NCBI GenBank assembly: GCA_003233345.1
Contig: QILK01000268.1
Span: 1 to 38,011 of the forward strand
Length of the DNA: 38,011 nt
Source of the DNA: Gammaproteobacteria bacterium
Lineage (GTDB): Bacteria > Pseudomonadota > Gammaproteobacteria > SZUA-21
Direction of reading: 5' to 3'
A model generated the notes under the pieces. The model was given only the letters and a program-made list of their open reading frames with translations. It had not been told where the DNA came from and did no database searches. Each line of letters opens with the position of its first letter. The stretch's first letter is position 1. A program made the translations under genes and the position numbers. This document shows, piece by piece, positions 6,692 to 16,539 of the stretch.

Positions 6692-7924
6692 TCAGAAGTG
6701 TTCTGTACTGCGGGCAATATCTTGGTGGTTCTGACCTGAAACAACGGTTTCAATGGTCTGAAAATCGATTCTGATACGTTCGTTGGCCACCGGCCGAAAC
6801 AGTTTGTCAGCAAAAGACACATGCGCAGGGTGCTTACGGAAACTGTCGATTACTGTTGGATGGCAAAAGCGTATCAGCCAGGTATAGCGGTATTTAGCAT
6901 TTTCCTGTACCGCCTTGCCGGTTACCACCTCGCGCACGCCAGGTATGGCGCTGAGTACCCGGCGACCTTCGGCCATGATCGTCTCAACGCGGCTTTCATC
7001 AATACCTTCTACGTTGTAGATAATTAAGTGCTCCACTGGTGACCAAGGTCGACAGTGTGACAAGACTTCCGCCGCTCGTCCTGCTGATCCCCACAGCCGC
7101 ATGCAGCGTTCGGCTTCGGTAGCAATGGTTGCGCAAATGTTTTTCATTAATCCGGTATAACTGTTAGCGTTATCGGCCCTGGTATTTTTTCTGATCAGTT
7201 TAGCTGCCACGTCTGACAGGGCGGTATAGTAGTTAATTTTGGCCACGCCATTACCGATCAGCCGCCGGAACTGATCGCCGGAAAGCCCGGTACCGCCATG
7301 GATGACCAGCGGGATACCCAGGGCCTCGTTAATTTGTTTCAGGCGTTGCCAATCCAGTTTTGGTTTGCCTTTTATGTGTCCGTGTACGGTGCCGATGGAT
7401 ACCGCTAGGAAATCGATCCCCGTCTTCTCCACGTAAGCCCGAGCCTCCGCCACGGTGGTATAGGTGATTCCACCGGGGTGAGTCTGCAACTCTTCATCTT
7501 CTACGTTTGGTATGTAACCCAGTTTACCTTCCACTGGCACCCCGCAGGCGTGAGCCATATCCACCATGGCGCGTGTATGCTGGATATTGTCGAAAAACGG
7601 TGTGGATGAAGCGTCGACCATGATCCCGTTGCAACCCTGATTGATCGCATGTATTGCTGATTCCAGACCGCTGCCATGATCCAGATGGATGGCCACGGGT
7701 ACCGAGGCGCGTCGGGCGGCTGCCTCCACTGCGGGCATGATGAGATTAAAATCGAAGTATTTAAAATGGGACTCGGCCAGATTCAAGATTACCGAGGCAC
7801 GGCAGCGTTCTGCCGCATCCATAATGCCTTGTAGAAAATCCAGACTCACCAAGTCGAATGCACCGACCGCATAGTTGTGGCGATAGGCGTGTTGGAGTAT
7901 ATCTTTCATGTCAACGAATGGCAT
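6692..7924 (-). CDS. Class II fructose-bisphosphate aldolase with C-terminal Dabb-type domain
   Basis: This 410-residue protein belongs to the Calvin-cycle operon and condenses dihydroxyacetone phosphate with glyceraldehyde 3-phosphate (and likely erythrose 4-phosphate). Residues 1 to about 285 are a class II aldolase/KbaY-type barrel: HLDHG at 80-84 (catalytic Asp and zinc His), TVHGHIKGKPKL at 179-190 with zinc His 181, and VIHGGTG at 207-213. Residues about 297-390 are extra. The start VEHLIIYNVE, then SAIPGVREV, and near the end SFRKHPAHVSFADK, are the pattern of the stress-responsive A/B barrel (Dabb) family. Ordinary class II aldolases of this group end near 280-350 residues without it. 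The start has GAGG nine bases upstream. It is last in the cbb gene string, 151 bp after cbbX. The Dabb call is by motif. Confidence 0.85.
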   Translation of the reverse strand: MPFVDMKDILQHAYRHNYAVGAFDLVSLDFLQGIMDAAERCRASVILNLAESHFKYFDFNLIMPAVEAAARRASVPVAIHLDHGSGLESAIHAINQGCNGIMVDASSTPFFDNIQHTRAMVDMAHACGVPVEGKLGYIPNVEDEELQTHPGGITYTTVAEARAYVEKTGIDFLAVSIGTVHGHIKGKPKLDWQRLKQINEALGIPLVIHGGTGLSGDQFRRLIGNGVAKINYYTALSDVAAKLIRKNTRADNANSYTGLMKNICATIATEAERCMRLWGSAGRAAEVLSHCRPWSPVEHLIIYNVEGIDESRVETIMAEGRRVLSAIPGVREVVTGKAVQENAKYRYTWLIRFCHPTVIDSFRKHPAHVSFADKLFRPVANERIRIDFQTIETVVSGQNHQDIARSTEHF

Positions 7925-8075
7925 CGTGCGTTACCTCATGTTAAGTCAAAATCTCATTTAACCCTACCGCAAATCGAAGGCGCCATGGCATGGTCTTTGG
8001 CTTAGTAAGGCACGCCGTGTATGTCGATAAATAATTAAGCAGTTCCCCTCATTTTTAAATACGCAGACAGTCGTG

Positions 8076-9032
8076 TTAGCTGCGGTTCGAAGAGGTGGTT
8101 TCAGCATCGCTGTCGAGTCGATCTTCCTTAAACACGCGGCTTAGGAGGATGTCCTCAGCTTCAATCGTCATCAAATCCAGTTTAGTGAGTTTTTTGCTAG
8201 CGCTAGCAAACAAGCGGTTGGCCTGGCGTAAGCGGGCACGATCAAGTGCATTGCGAATCGAACGTGCATTGGCAAAGTGTTCCATTTGTATGCGCTTGTT
8301 GATGTAATCGCCAAATGCCTTTTCGCCATCCTTGCTGAAGCGGTAGCTTTGCTCAGCCAACATAAGTTTGGCGATGGCGAACAGCTCGTCCGTGTGATAG
8401 TCCGGAAAATCAATATGGTGGGCGATGCGCGAACGCATGCCGGGGTTGCTGTGAAAGAAGAGGTCCATCTTGTTTTTGTAGCCGGCTAGAATGACCACCA
8501 GATCATCACGGTTGTTTTCCATAATCTGTAAAAGGATCTCGATCGACTCCTGACCGTAGTCGCGCTCGTTTTCGGGCCGGTATAAATAATAAGCTTCGTC
8601 GATGAATAACACGCCGCCCATTGCTTTCTTGATGACCTCTTTGGTCTTCGGTGCGGTATGACCGATATATTGGCCGACCAGATCATCGCGTGTTACTGAC
8701 ACCAGATGGCCTTCGCGCACGTAGCCAAGTCGGTGAAGAATTTCAGCCATACGCAGTGCGACCGTGGTCTTGCCTGTGCCGGGGTTACCGGTAAAGCACA
8801 TGTGCAGTGTCGGTGCCATCGAGCTGAGCTGCAACTGTCTACGCACGCGATCAACCAATAGTAACGAAGCCGTTTCTCGAATGCGGGTCTTCACTGGCTT
8901 GAGTCCAATCAGATCTTGATCGAGTTTATCCAGCACTTCTTGAATTTGGGAGTTTTTGAACTCGGCCTGCAGGTCGACCTCGGTGTCGTCTGGAAGTACC
9001 TCCTGCTTGCTGTTGTCATTTGTTTCGCTCAT
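8076..9032 (-). CDS. cbbX: CbbX, red-type RuBisCO activase (AAA+ ATPase)
   Basis: This 318-residue AAA+ protein removes inhibitory sugar phosphates from red-type RuBisCO by pulling on the large-subunit C-terminus. The Walker A motif is GNPGTGKT at 82-89, the pore loop is around YIGHT at 122-126, Walker B is VLFIDEA at 141-147, and GMRSRI (198-203) holds the arginine finger region. Length and motifs match CbbX well. It lies 86 bp after cbbS on the same strand, the standard position in form IC operons, which also supports the red-type assignment of the large subunit. No promoter of its own is obvious. Confidence 0.95.
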   Translation of the reverse strand: MSETNDNSKQEVLPDDTEVDLQAEFKNSQIQEVLDKLDQDLIGLKPVKTRIRETASLLLVDRVRRQLQLSSMAPTLHMCFTGNPGTGKTTVALRMAEILHRLGYVREGHLVSVTRDDLVGQYIGHTAPKTKEVIKKAMGGVLFIDEAYYLYRPENERDYGQESIEILLQIMENNRDDLVVILAGYKNKMDLFFHSNPGMRSRIAHHIDFPDYHTDELFAIAKLMLAEQSYRFSKDGEKAFGDYINKRIQMEHFANARSIRNALDRARLRQANRLFASASKKLTKLDLMTIEAEDILLSRVFKEDRLDSDAETTSSNRS

Positions 9033-9118
9033 TGTTTTAGCTCTGCTGGTGTGAATTTAATAAATAATATAACCGCCAAGGCAACAAAAAATACCTTGGC
9101 GATTAATACCGCTCTATA

Positions 9119-9556
9119 TTAACTGTATCGTTCGTTCTCAGGCTTGTCAGCGGCATAGCTGCGCACGGTATAGCGCACCGCCCTGCCATCTACTTCCTGG
9201 CGTACTACCGAGAAACCTGGCTCTTGCTTCGGACGATTAACGATGAACGACATCGCCGGACTTTCTCCGCCCTGAGTGGAATCAAATGCCATTACCCGAA
9301 TATAGTGGTTGGGAAAGGTCTTGCGACACTCATTAATTTCCAACAGAATTCCGGCTGGATCCTTCAGGTCGAACATGGGAATACCAAACATTTCCCAATA
9401 AGTGTTGCGCGGATGCGGATCGTCAGTGTATTCCACGCCGACCGCCCAATCGTTCTTTAACGCCCATTTGATCTGCGAAGTAATCTGCTCGTCGGTCAGA
9501 TCCGGCAGGAAAGAAAACTGCCCCTGAGTAATGCGATTGCCTAGATTAGTCATCAT
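9119..9556 (-). CDS. cbbS: RuBisCO small subunit, red type
   Basis: This 145-residue protein forms the L8S8 holoenzyme with CbbL. It begins with the form IC/ID pattern [17 protein letters not shown] and contains [13 protein letters not shown], the conserved core. The C-terminal extension beyond about residue 110 is characteristic of red-type small subunits, where it forms a beta hairpin lining the central channel. The start at 9556 has AGGAG eight bases upstream; a second ATG follows directly. It is 20 bp downstream of cbbL, so the two are surely cotranscribed. Confidence 0.96.
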   Translation of the reverse strand: MMTNLGNRITQGQFSFLPDLTDEQITSQIKWALKNDWAVGVEYTDDPHPRNTYWEMFGIPMFDLKDPAGILLEINECRKTFPNHYIRVMAFDSTQGGESPAMSFIVNRPKQEPGFSVVRQEVDGRAVRYTVRSYAADKPENERYS

Positions 9557-9576
9557 AACGCTGTCTCCTTTATAAG

Positions 9577-11223
<1,647 letters not shown>

Positions 11224-12174
11224 ATGGTTTATTCATCTTCTGAAAATCTTATTCGACACGTTTCTCTGCGCCAGTTGCAGATCTTCGAAGCGGTTGTTCG
11301 TCTCGGTGGTTACACGCTGGCGGCCAGGTCGTTGCATCTGACTCAACCCACTGTTTCTATGCAGATTAAAAAACTCAGTGAGACGATCGGACATCCCTTG
11401 CTGGAGAAAGTGAGTAGTCATCTTCATACGACAGCGATCGGTAACGAAGTCTATGTTTCAGCTCAGAGTATCCTCGGAACGTTGACATCGCTGAGTGATT
11501 CGACCGCTTCGATTGAAGGTGTTATCAAGGGGCCGTTACGCATTGCTGTCATCACCACCGCCAAGTATTTTATGCCGCACTTGCTCGGCGCTTTTATCAC
11601 GCAGCATCCCGAGGTGAAGCCTATCTTGGCAGTGACTAATCGCTCCCGCGTACTTGAGCGTCTAAAATCCAATGAAGATGAGCTATTGATAATGGGACAG
11701 GTTCCTGTCGAACTTGCCGTTGAAGCTTACCCCTTTATTGATAATGAGTTGGTGGTCGTTGCCAGTACCCGGCATCCGCTGACACAATCTTCATCTATTT
11801 CGTTACAGCAGCTGAGTGAAGAGCGTTTTCTAGTACGAGAAGTGGGCTCTGGAACACGTTTAGCGGTGGATCGTACGTTTGCCGAACAGAATCTTGAGAT
11901 TCGACCTTATATGGAACTGGGTAGTAGTGAGGCCATTAAACAGGCCGTTATGGCCGGGCTGGGGATATCGGTTTTGTCGCGACATAACCTGCGACTGGAG
12001 CTTGCTGGCGATCATATTGCCGTATTGGATGTAAAGGGATTTCCATTGTTCTATCGTTGGTACGCTGTGCACCTAAAAGGTAGAAATTTGTCGCTGGTGA
12101 CCCGTACCTTTCTGGACTTTCTTCTGCAGCAAGGTTCGCTTTTGCAGAACAATAAAGGTATTGTCGCTTTCTAA
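11224..12174 (+). CDS. cbbR: CbbR, LysR-type regulator of the RuBisCO operon
   Basis: This 316-residue LysR-family protein has an N-terminal winged helix-turn-helix at about residues 14-72, including FEAVVRLGGYTLAARSLHLTQPTVSMQIKKL, here split as FEAVVRLGGYTLAARSLHL and TQPTVSMQIKKL. A substrate-binding domain follows (about 100-305), with VREVGSGTR near 205-213 and GLGISVLSRH near 250-259 as usual in CbbR. It is divergent from cbbL, the classical arrangement, so it most likely activates the cbb genes in response to a Calvin-cycle metabolite and regulates itself. The ribosome binding site is weak (GAGTTTT). The next plus-strand gene begins more than 400 bp downstream. Confidence 0.9.
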   Translation: MVYSSSENLIRHVSLRQLQIFEAVVRLGGYTLAARSLHLTQPTVSMQIKKLSETIGHPLLEKVSSHLHTTAIGNEVYVSAQSILGTLTSLSDSTASIEGVIKGPLRIAVITTAKYFMPHLLGAFITQHPEVKPILAVTNRSRVLERLKSNEDELLIMGQVPVELAVEAYPFIDNELVVVASTRHPLTQSSSISLQQLSEERFLVREVGSGTRLAVDRTFAEQNLEIRPYMELGSSEAIKQAVMAGLGISVLSRHNLRLELAGDHIAVLDVKGFPLFYRWYAVHLKGRNLSLVTRTFLDFLLQQGSLLQNNKGIVAF

Positions 12175-12539
12175 GGAAAGGGCAATAGGCTGAAAAGGGT
12201 TCAGTCAAATAGTGTTTATTTAGTTTGAATACTATTAACGCTAAAGGGCAATGTGTTTGTCTGGGTGGATGCCGTTACTGGGATGAGAGCTAGTCTTAAT
12301 ACGATTCCTGTTAGCAATCCTAATGCGATTATTTTTTTCATGAGTAGCCCTCCGGCTGTTATTGTTATTATTATATTGTGCTTTAGTGATAGCACGTTTT
12401 GTTAAATGTACCCTAAATAAAATCACCTGTCTACTTATTGATCAGTCTATTTAGGTGCAGTTTTAAAATTAGCAAACCAGTACGTGAATGTCGTGTATAT
12501 TTTTATTAATATTAATTTTGAACTAAAATAGGGTTTGTA
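12175..12539. other. Region between cbbR and lemA
   Basis: Apart from the small minus-strand peptide gene at 12216-12341, the stretch is A+T rich, most strongly from 12355 to 12540, and should contain the divergent promoters for that gene and for lemA. I found no clear terminator after cbbR. Confidence 0.4.
12216..12341 (-). CDS. Small secreted or single-span membrane peptide, 41 residues
   Basis: This short frame begins MKKIIALGLLTG, continues with a hydrophobic core to about residue 22, has VTAS (22-25) as a possible signal-peptidase site, and ends with a short polar tail (TQTNTLPFSVNSIQTK). The support is a strong ribosome binding site, GGAGGG (minus strand, 12348-12353), six bases before the ATG, together with the typical lysine-hydrophobic signal pattern. 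Another minus-strand frame over the same DNA (12241-12426) is Asn/Arg rich and unlikely. The gene is convergent with cbbR and divergent from lemA. I do not recognise the family. A lipoprotein is excluded because there is no Cys. Confidence 0.5.
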   Translation of the reverse strand: MKKIIALGLLTGIVLRLALIPVTASTQTNTLPFSVNSIQTK

Positions 12540-12581
12540 TTGTTTTGCGACAGCATATTTTTAAGCGATAAAGGAGTTTGT

Positions 12582-13175
12582 ATGTCCATTGAGTTAATAA
12601 TATTTTTAGTGATAGTCATCGGATTTATTGTCTATTTTATCGCGATGTATAACGGCCTTGTTGCGCTTCGAAATCGTTTCAAAAATGCTTATTCACAGAT
12701 TGATATACAACTAAAAAGGCGTTATGACCTTATCCCAAACCTGGTTGAAACAGCCAAGGGTTATTTAGCCCACGAGCGCGAGACGCTAGAGGCCGTTATC
12801 AAGGCCAGACACACCGCCGTCAATGCCAATCAACGTGCGGGAAATGATCCCGGAGATGCCGGTGCGCTACAGGAGTTAATGGGAGCGGAGGCAGCATTAA
12901 CCGGTGCATTGGGGAAACTATTTGCCTTGTCCGAGGCTTACCCGGATCTAAAAGCAAACGAGACGATGATGAAATTAATGGAAGAGCTAACCTCAACCGA
13001 AAACAAAATTTCGTTTGCCCGGCAGGGATTTAACGATTCCGTCATGGTCTACAACACAAAAGTAGAAAGCTTTCCAAGTAATATCATGGCAGGAATGTTT
13101 AATTTTAAACTGGCGGTACTTTGGGAAATTGATAAACCTGAAGAACGAGAAGTCGTTAACGTTTCCTTTAAATAA
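12582..13175 (+). CDS. lemA: LemA family protein
   Basis: This 197-residue protein has a single N-terminal membrane anchor (residues about 4-24) and a long helical body. RRYDLIPNLVETAKGY (about 47-62) and the YNTKVESFPSNIMAGMFNF stretch near the C-terminus are diagnostic of LemA. Family members face the periplasm; their role is poorly known. I chose the ATG at 12582 because AAGGAG sits five bases upstream. An in-frame start at 12540 would add a polar segment before the anchor. The stop codon overlaps the start of the M48 protease gene (TAATG), so the two are translationally coupled. LemA next to an HtpX/M48-type protease is a common arrangement and hints at a joint role in membrane protein quality control. 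Confidence 0.9.
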   Translation: MSIELIIFLVIVIGFIVYFIAMYNGLVALRNRFKNAYSQIDIQLKRRYDLIPNLVETAKGYLAHERETLEAVIKARHTAVNANQRAGNDPGDAGALQELMGAEAALTGALGKLFALSEAYPDLKANETMMKLMEELTSTENKISFARQGFNDSVMVYNTKVESFPSNIMAGMFNFKLAVLWEIDKPEEREVVNVSFK

Positions 13176-15214
13176 TGAATTTTTTTGAACATCAAGAGCT
13201 GGCGCGGAAGCATACCCGCAAGCTGATCGTCTTTTTTGCATTGTCTGTAATTTTGATTTTGATCACGCTGATACTAGTCGTTACCACTGTCATGGATGTG
13301 TTTATCTATAAAAGCAGCTGGATTTTGCCGGCGGTGAGTGGGGCGGCTAGTGCGGGCAGTTATTTTGATTATCTGTTTGAGCGCCATAGCAAAACGATTT
13401 TAGTGACAACGATTGTGACGCTGGTGGTTATTGGTGGAGCGATGATGTTACGTTTGTTGCGTTTAGCCAAAGGCGGGTCAGAAGTCGCAAAGATGGTTGG
13501 TGCCAGACGCGTATCCAGCAGCAGCAGTGATTACAAAGAAAAACGATTGGTTAATATCGTTGAGGAAATAGCGATCGCAGCGGGAGTGCCCAGGCCGGGA
13601 ATCTATCTGATGGAAGAAGAGCATGGTATTAATGCCTTTGCCGCCGGTTATTCGACAAACAGTGCCATCGTGGCCGTAACACAAGGGACATTGGATACGT
13701 TAAATCGTGACGAACTGCAGGGCGTGATCGCACATGAATTCAGCCATGTTCTAAATGGCGATATGCGGCTGAATATTCGTATGTTGGGCGTACTTGCCGG
13801 TATTCTGCTGATCGGCAACGCCGGGCTGTTTATGCTTAGGTCAATGGGCTATGCAGGCTATCGGAGTCGAGACAGCCGTGGAGGAGCGGTAATCGTGGTG
13901 GCCGGTTTGGCGATTACCCTGGTTGGATTTGTCGGTGTACTTTTTGGCCGGCTGATACAAAGCGGGGTTTCGAGGCAACGCGAATATCTAGCCGACGCGT
14001 CTGCGGTGCAGTTTACCCGCAATCCGAATGGGATCGCCGATGCTCTTAATAAGATACGTAGAACAGTAGAGGGTTCGCATGTTCAAAATCGACATGCCAG
14101 TGAAATGAATCATATGTATTTCGGTGAAAGTGTTCGTATCCGTTTTTTTTCCAACTGGTTTGCCAGCCATCCTCCGCTTGATGACAGAATTAAGCGCATT
14201 CAACCAAACTATAACTTTTCCCATGACGGTATGATAGCGCCAGATCAACAGGCCGAGACAGACGGACAGTCGCAAGCGGGTATGGCAGGGCTGGCGGGCA
14301 ATGTTGCGAATAATGCTGGCGAATATTCTGATATAGCTTCATCCGCATCTGTTTCTGCCTTTACTATCGCCGCCGCCGAAAAAATATCTCGGCAAACAAG
14401 CGTTGAAAAAATGGTGGCCGATGTTGGATCGCTCGGGCGGGAGCAGATTTTATATGGTGCCCGGTTGCGCGCGACTTTTAGTCAGTCTGTGAACGATGCG
14501 CTAGCAACGGATGACGGGGCGGTGGCTATTTTGTATGTGTTGGTCCTGGATCAAAACAAAAATACCCGGGAAAGACAAATTAACCTGATCAGTGAAAGCG
14601 AAAGTGCGCCATTGGCAAAGATTACGTTGCAGCTTTTTGATGAAATTACCGCCCTGGGCGAACGTTATCGCTGGCCGTTGCTGGAATTGTGCTTGCCTAA
14701 TATAGCCCAACTGGATAGTGGCAGGTTAAGCGTTGTTAAATTAACATTGCGCGAACTAATTACATTTGACGGAAAAATGGACTTTGGCGAATTTGTGGTT
14801 TTACTGGCTACGGAAAGCTTGCTTGCCAGCTATACCAGTCGCTCAACACGTTACAAATTTCGACAACTTTCAGCATTAAAAAGTGAAGTAGTTGCCATTC
14901 TTGGGTTATTAGCGAAAGCCAGTGGTGGTGATCGAGCTGATCAGCAACTGGCCTTTAGCGACGCGGCTGCCTTGTGTGGATTTAAAGCAATAGAGTTACC
15001 TGAAATTAGCGGTAGCAGTTTTGCCAGCTACAGTCAGGCGATCAGCAAGTTACGACAACTGGTTCCCGTTAAAAAGCAAAAAGTCTTTGAAGCCTGTGTG
15101 CAAATTGCCTTGCGCGACAAAGTGATTAACATAAAAGAAGAAGAATTGTTACGCATCCTGGCGGGCGCGTTTGAATGTCCCATGCCTCCAGGAGGTAGCT
15201 CGGACTTCGCGTAG
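13175..15214 (+). CDS. M48 family zinc metalloprotease (HtpX-like) with long C-terminal extension
   Basis: This 679-residue membrane protease has hydrophobic segments at about 18-45, 74-97, 203-223 and 236-262. The zinc motif HEFSH is at 187-191, and REYLADASAVQF (about 268-279) supplies the third zinc ligand, with ASHPPLDDRIKRI (about 329-341) after it. The peptidase part ends near residue 350. The remaining ~330 residues, soluble-looking with a Gly/Ala/Ser-rich linker near 365-395, are longer than in HtpX (about 290 residues in all). The gene overlaps lemA by one base. Its last codons (GGSSDFA and stop) lie inside the palindrome at 15194-15230, so the C-terminus may have been altered by insertion of that element. 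Confidence 0.88.
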   Translation: MNFFEHQELARKHTRKLIVFFALSVILILITLILVVTTVMDVFIYKSSWILPAVSGAASAGSYFDYLFERHSKTILVTTIVTLVVIGGAMMLRLLRLAKGGSEVAKMVGARRVSSSSSDYKEKRLVNIVEEIAIAAGVPRPGIYLMEEEHGINAFAAGYSTNSAIVAVTQGTLDTLNRDELQGVIAHEFSHVLNGDMRLNIRMLGVLAGILLIGNAGLFMLRSMGYAGYRSRDSRGGAVIVVAGLAITLVGFVGVLFGRLIQSGVSRQREYLADASAVQFTRNPNGIADALNKIRRTVEGSHVQNRHASEMNHMYFGESVRIRFFSNWFASHPPLDDRIKRIQPNYNFSHDGMIAPDQQAETDGQSQAGMAGLAGNVANNAGEYSDIASSASVSAFTIAAAEKISRQTSVEKMVADVGSLGREQILYGARLRATFSQSVNDALATDDGAVAILYVLVLDQNKNTRERQINLISESESAPLAKITLQLFDEITALGERYRWPLLELCLPNIAQLDSGRLSVVKLTLRELITFDGKMDFGEFVVLLATESLLASYTSRSTRYKFRQLSALKSEVVAILGLLAKASGGDRADQQLAFSDAAALCGFKAIELPEISGSSFASYSQAISKLRQLVPVKKQKVFEACVQIALRDKVINIKEEELLRILAGAFECPMPPGGSSDFA

Positions 15215-15230
15215 CGAAGTCCGAGCTACC
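15194..15230. terminator. Perfect 17-bp palindrome between the M48 gene and yhbY
   Basis: GGTAGCTCGGACTTCGC (15194-15210) and its exact reverse complement (15214-15230) are separated by GTA. The stop codon of the M48 gene (15212-15214) sits in the loop. The two flanking genes converge here, so a bidirectional terminator is likely, although only a loose T-rich stretch follows (15231-15250). Perfect GC-rich palindromes of this type also occur as dispersed intergenic repeats. No second copy is in this window. Confidence 0.7.
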
Positions 15231-15243
15231 TATTACGTTATTT

Positions 15244-15543
15244 TTATTTAGGAAAAATTATTTTTTTGTCTTTGCTTTGCCGGTATATAACTGCGATGTG
15301 TCCTATACGTTGAGCTAAACTCGCACCAGTCGACTCACAAACGTTTTCGATTAATTTGTCTCTTGCATCGTGATCAGAGGCATTGACTTTTATTTTAATT
15401 AATTCATGATGTTTGAGCGTCAGGTCGATTTCACGGATAAGATTTTCATGCATTCCGGCATTTCCAATAGCCACGACCGGTTTGAGGGAATGTGCCAGGC
15501 CGCGTAAATGTTTTTTTTGGCCAGAATCCAGTTGTTTTTTCAT
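15244..15543 (-). CDS. yhbY: YhbY, CRM-domain RNA-binding ribosome assembly factor
   Basis: This 99-residue protein is a stand-alone CRM (CRS1-YhbY) domain, which binds pre-50S ribosomal particles. LRGLAHSLKPVVAIGNAGM (13-31) contains the conserved GxxG-like loop, and ELIKIKVN plus IGHIAVIYR complete the fold. Length matches E. coli YhbY (about 97). It is divergent from the rlmE side, the usual gammaproteobacterial context, although here a small membrane-protein gene intervenes. Confidence 0.93.
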   Translation of the reverse strand: MKKQLDSGQKKHLRGLAHSLKPVVAIGNAGMHENLIREIDLTLKHHELIKIKVNASDHDARDKLIENVCESTGASLAQRIGHIAVIYRQSKDKKIIFPK

Positions 15544-15576
15544 ATAGGCAATAATTATCAGGTTTAAATTAGTAAT

Positions 15577-15819
15577 ATGGTTATCAAAAAAAATAGCAGT
15601 TTTTCAGTTGCTGCAAGTCCATTAAACAGCATCAAGCTGGATTTGGGCATCTTTTTGTGCCTCGGTATTATAATGCTTATTGTGCTTGAAATAATATCAG
15701 TTTCGCTATTAATCGAAATATTATTTCTAGGGTTATACGGAATGCTGGTATTGCTGTGGGTCTATATTAAAACCCGCCTGATTTTAAAAGCAACGTTTAA
15801 GAAAAATGGCCAAGAGTAA
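15577..15819 (+). CDS. Small hypothetical membrane protein overlapping rlmE
   Basis: This 80-residue frame has two hydrophobic stretches (about 24-41 and 44-66) and a basic C-terminus. It overlaps the rlmE start by 14 bp, which suggests coupled translation. The ribosome binding site is weak (AGG about 14 bases upstream). I know no family for it. Codon content looks normal, and the length and two plausible membrane spans favour a real gene. The alternative is a leader region for rlmE. Confidence 0.55.
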   Translation: MVIKKNSSFSVAASPLNSIKLDLGIFLCLGIIMLIVLEIISVSLLIEILFLGLYGMLVLLWVYIKTRLILKATFKKNGQE

Positions 15820-16426
15820 AAGTAGTCATCGATGGTTAAAAGAGCATTTTAACGATGAGTATGTTAAACGTGCGCAAGTCGAAGGGTTCAGGTCGAGATC
15901 GGTGTATAAGCTATCTGAATTACAGCAAAAATATCGATTTATTCAACCGGCGATGCGGGTGATAGATTTGGGCGCAGCCCCTGGTGGTTGGAGCGAATTT
16001 ACCATCAAGCAAGTCGGCAAAAAGGGAATATTAATTGCAGTTGACATACTTGAGATGGCACCAATCGCTGGTGTGGAGATTATCCAAGGCGATTTTACTG
16101 AGCTGAAAACGTTAGAAATTATTCTGCAAATATGCGGAAGTAGTGATATTGACCTTGTATTGTCAGATATGTCGCCCAATATTAGTGGTATGGCCAGCGT
16201 TGATCAACCTAAAGCAATGTATTTAGCTGAATTGGCTTTAGATCTGGCACTGAAAACCTTGAATAAATCAGGGGTATTTTTGGTAAAACTGTTTCAGGGC
16301 GAGGGTTTTGATGAGTATGTTAAATTGGTTCGACAAAATTTTAACCATGTAAAGTTTTGTAAACCCAAAGCATCCCGATCTCGGAGCAAGGAAGTTTATT
16401 TACTGGCATCTGATTTTAATAAATAG
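15806..16426 (+). CDS. rlmE: 23S rRNA 2'-O-ribose U2552 methyltransferase RlmE (FtsJ/RrmJ)
   Basis: This 206-residue SAM-dependent enzyme methylates U2552 in the A loop of 23S rRNA late in 50S assembly. It shows RSRSVYKLSELQQKY with the first catalytic lysine, the SAM-binding VIDLGAAPGGW (about 49-59), LVLSDMSPNISG with the catalytic Asp, and GVFLVKLFQGEGF with the second lysine. Length equals the family norm (about 208). It precedes ftsH as in E. coli, with a 113-bp gap that probably holds an ftsH promoter. Confidence 0.95.
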   Translation: MAKSKSSHRWLKEHFNDEYVKRAQVEGFRSRSVYKLSELQQKYRFIQPAMRVIDLGAAPGGWSEFTIKQVGKKGILIAVDILEMAPIAGVEIIQGDFTELKTLEIILQICGSSDIDLVLSDMSPNISGMASVDQPKAMYLAELALDLALKTLNKSGVFLVKLFQGEGFDEYVKLVRQNFNHVKFCKPKASRSRSKEVYLLASDFNK

Positions 16427-16539
16427 GTTAACTAGTGCTCAATAGAGGCTATTCTTATATATTTATAGACAGAATTTATTTAATTTACGCGCTACATATA
16501 TTAGTATTCTAAAGACAAGTAACACAGAGGAATAGTATT

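Noticed and set aside
6692-6822. Minus-strand alternative frame over the end of the aldolase gene
   Set aside because: The aldolase frame carries recognisable Dabb-type motifs there, while the alternative has no motifs or start signal.
12241-12426. 61-codon Asn/Arg-rich minus-strand frame
   Set aside because: It overlaps the better-supported 41-residue peptide in another frame, which has a strong ribosome binding site and a signal-like sequence.
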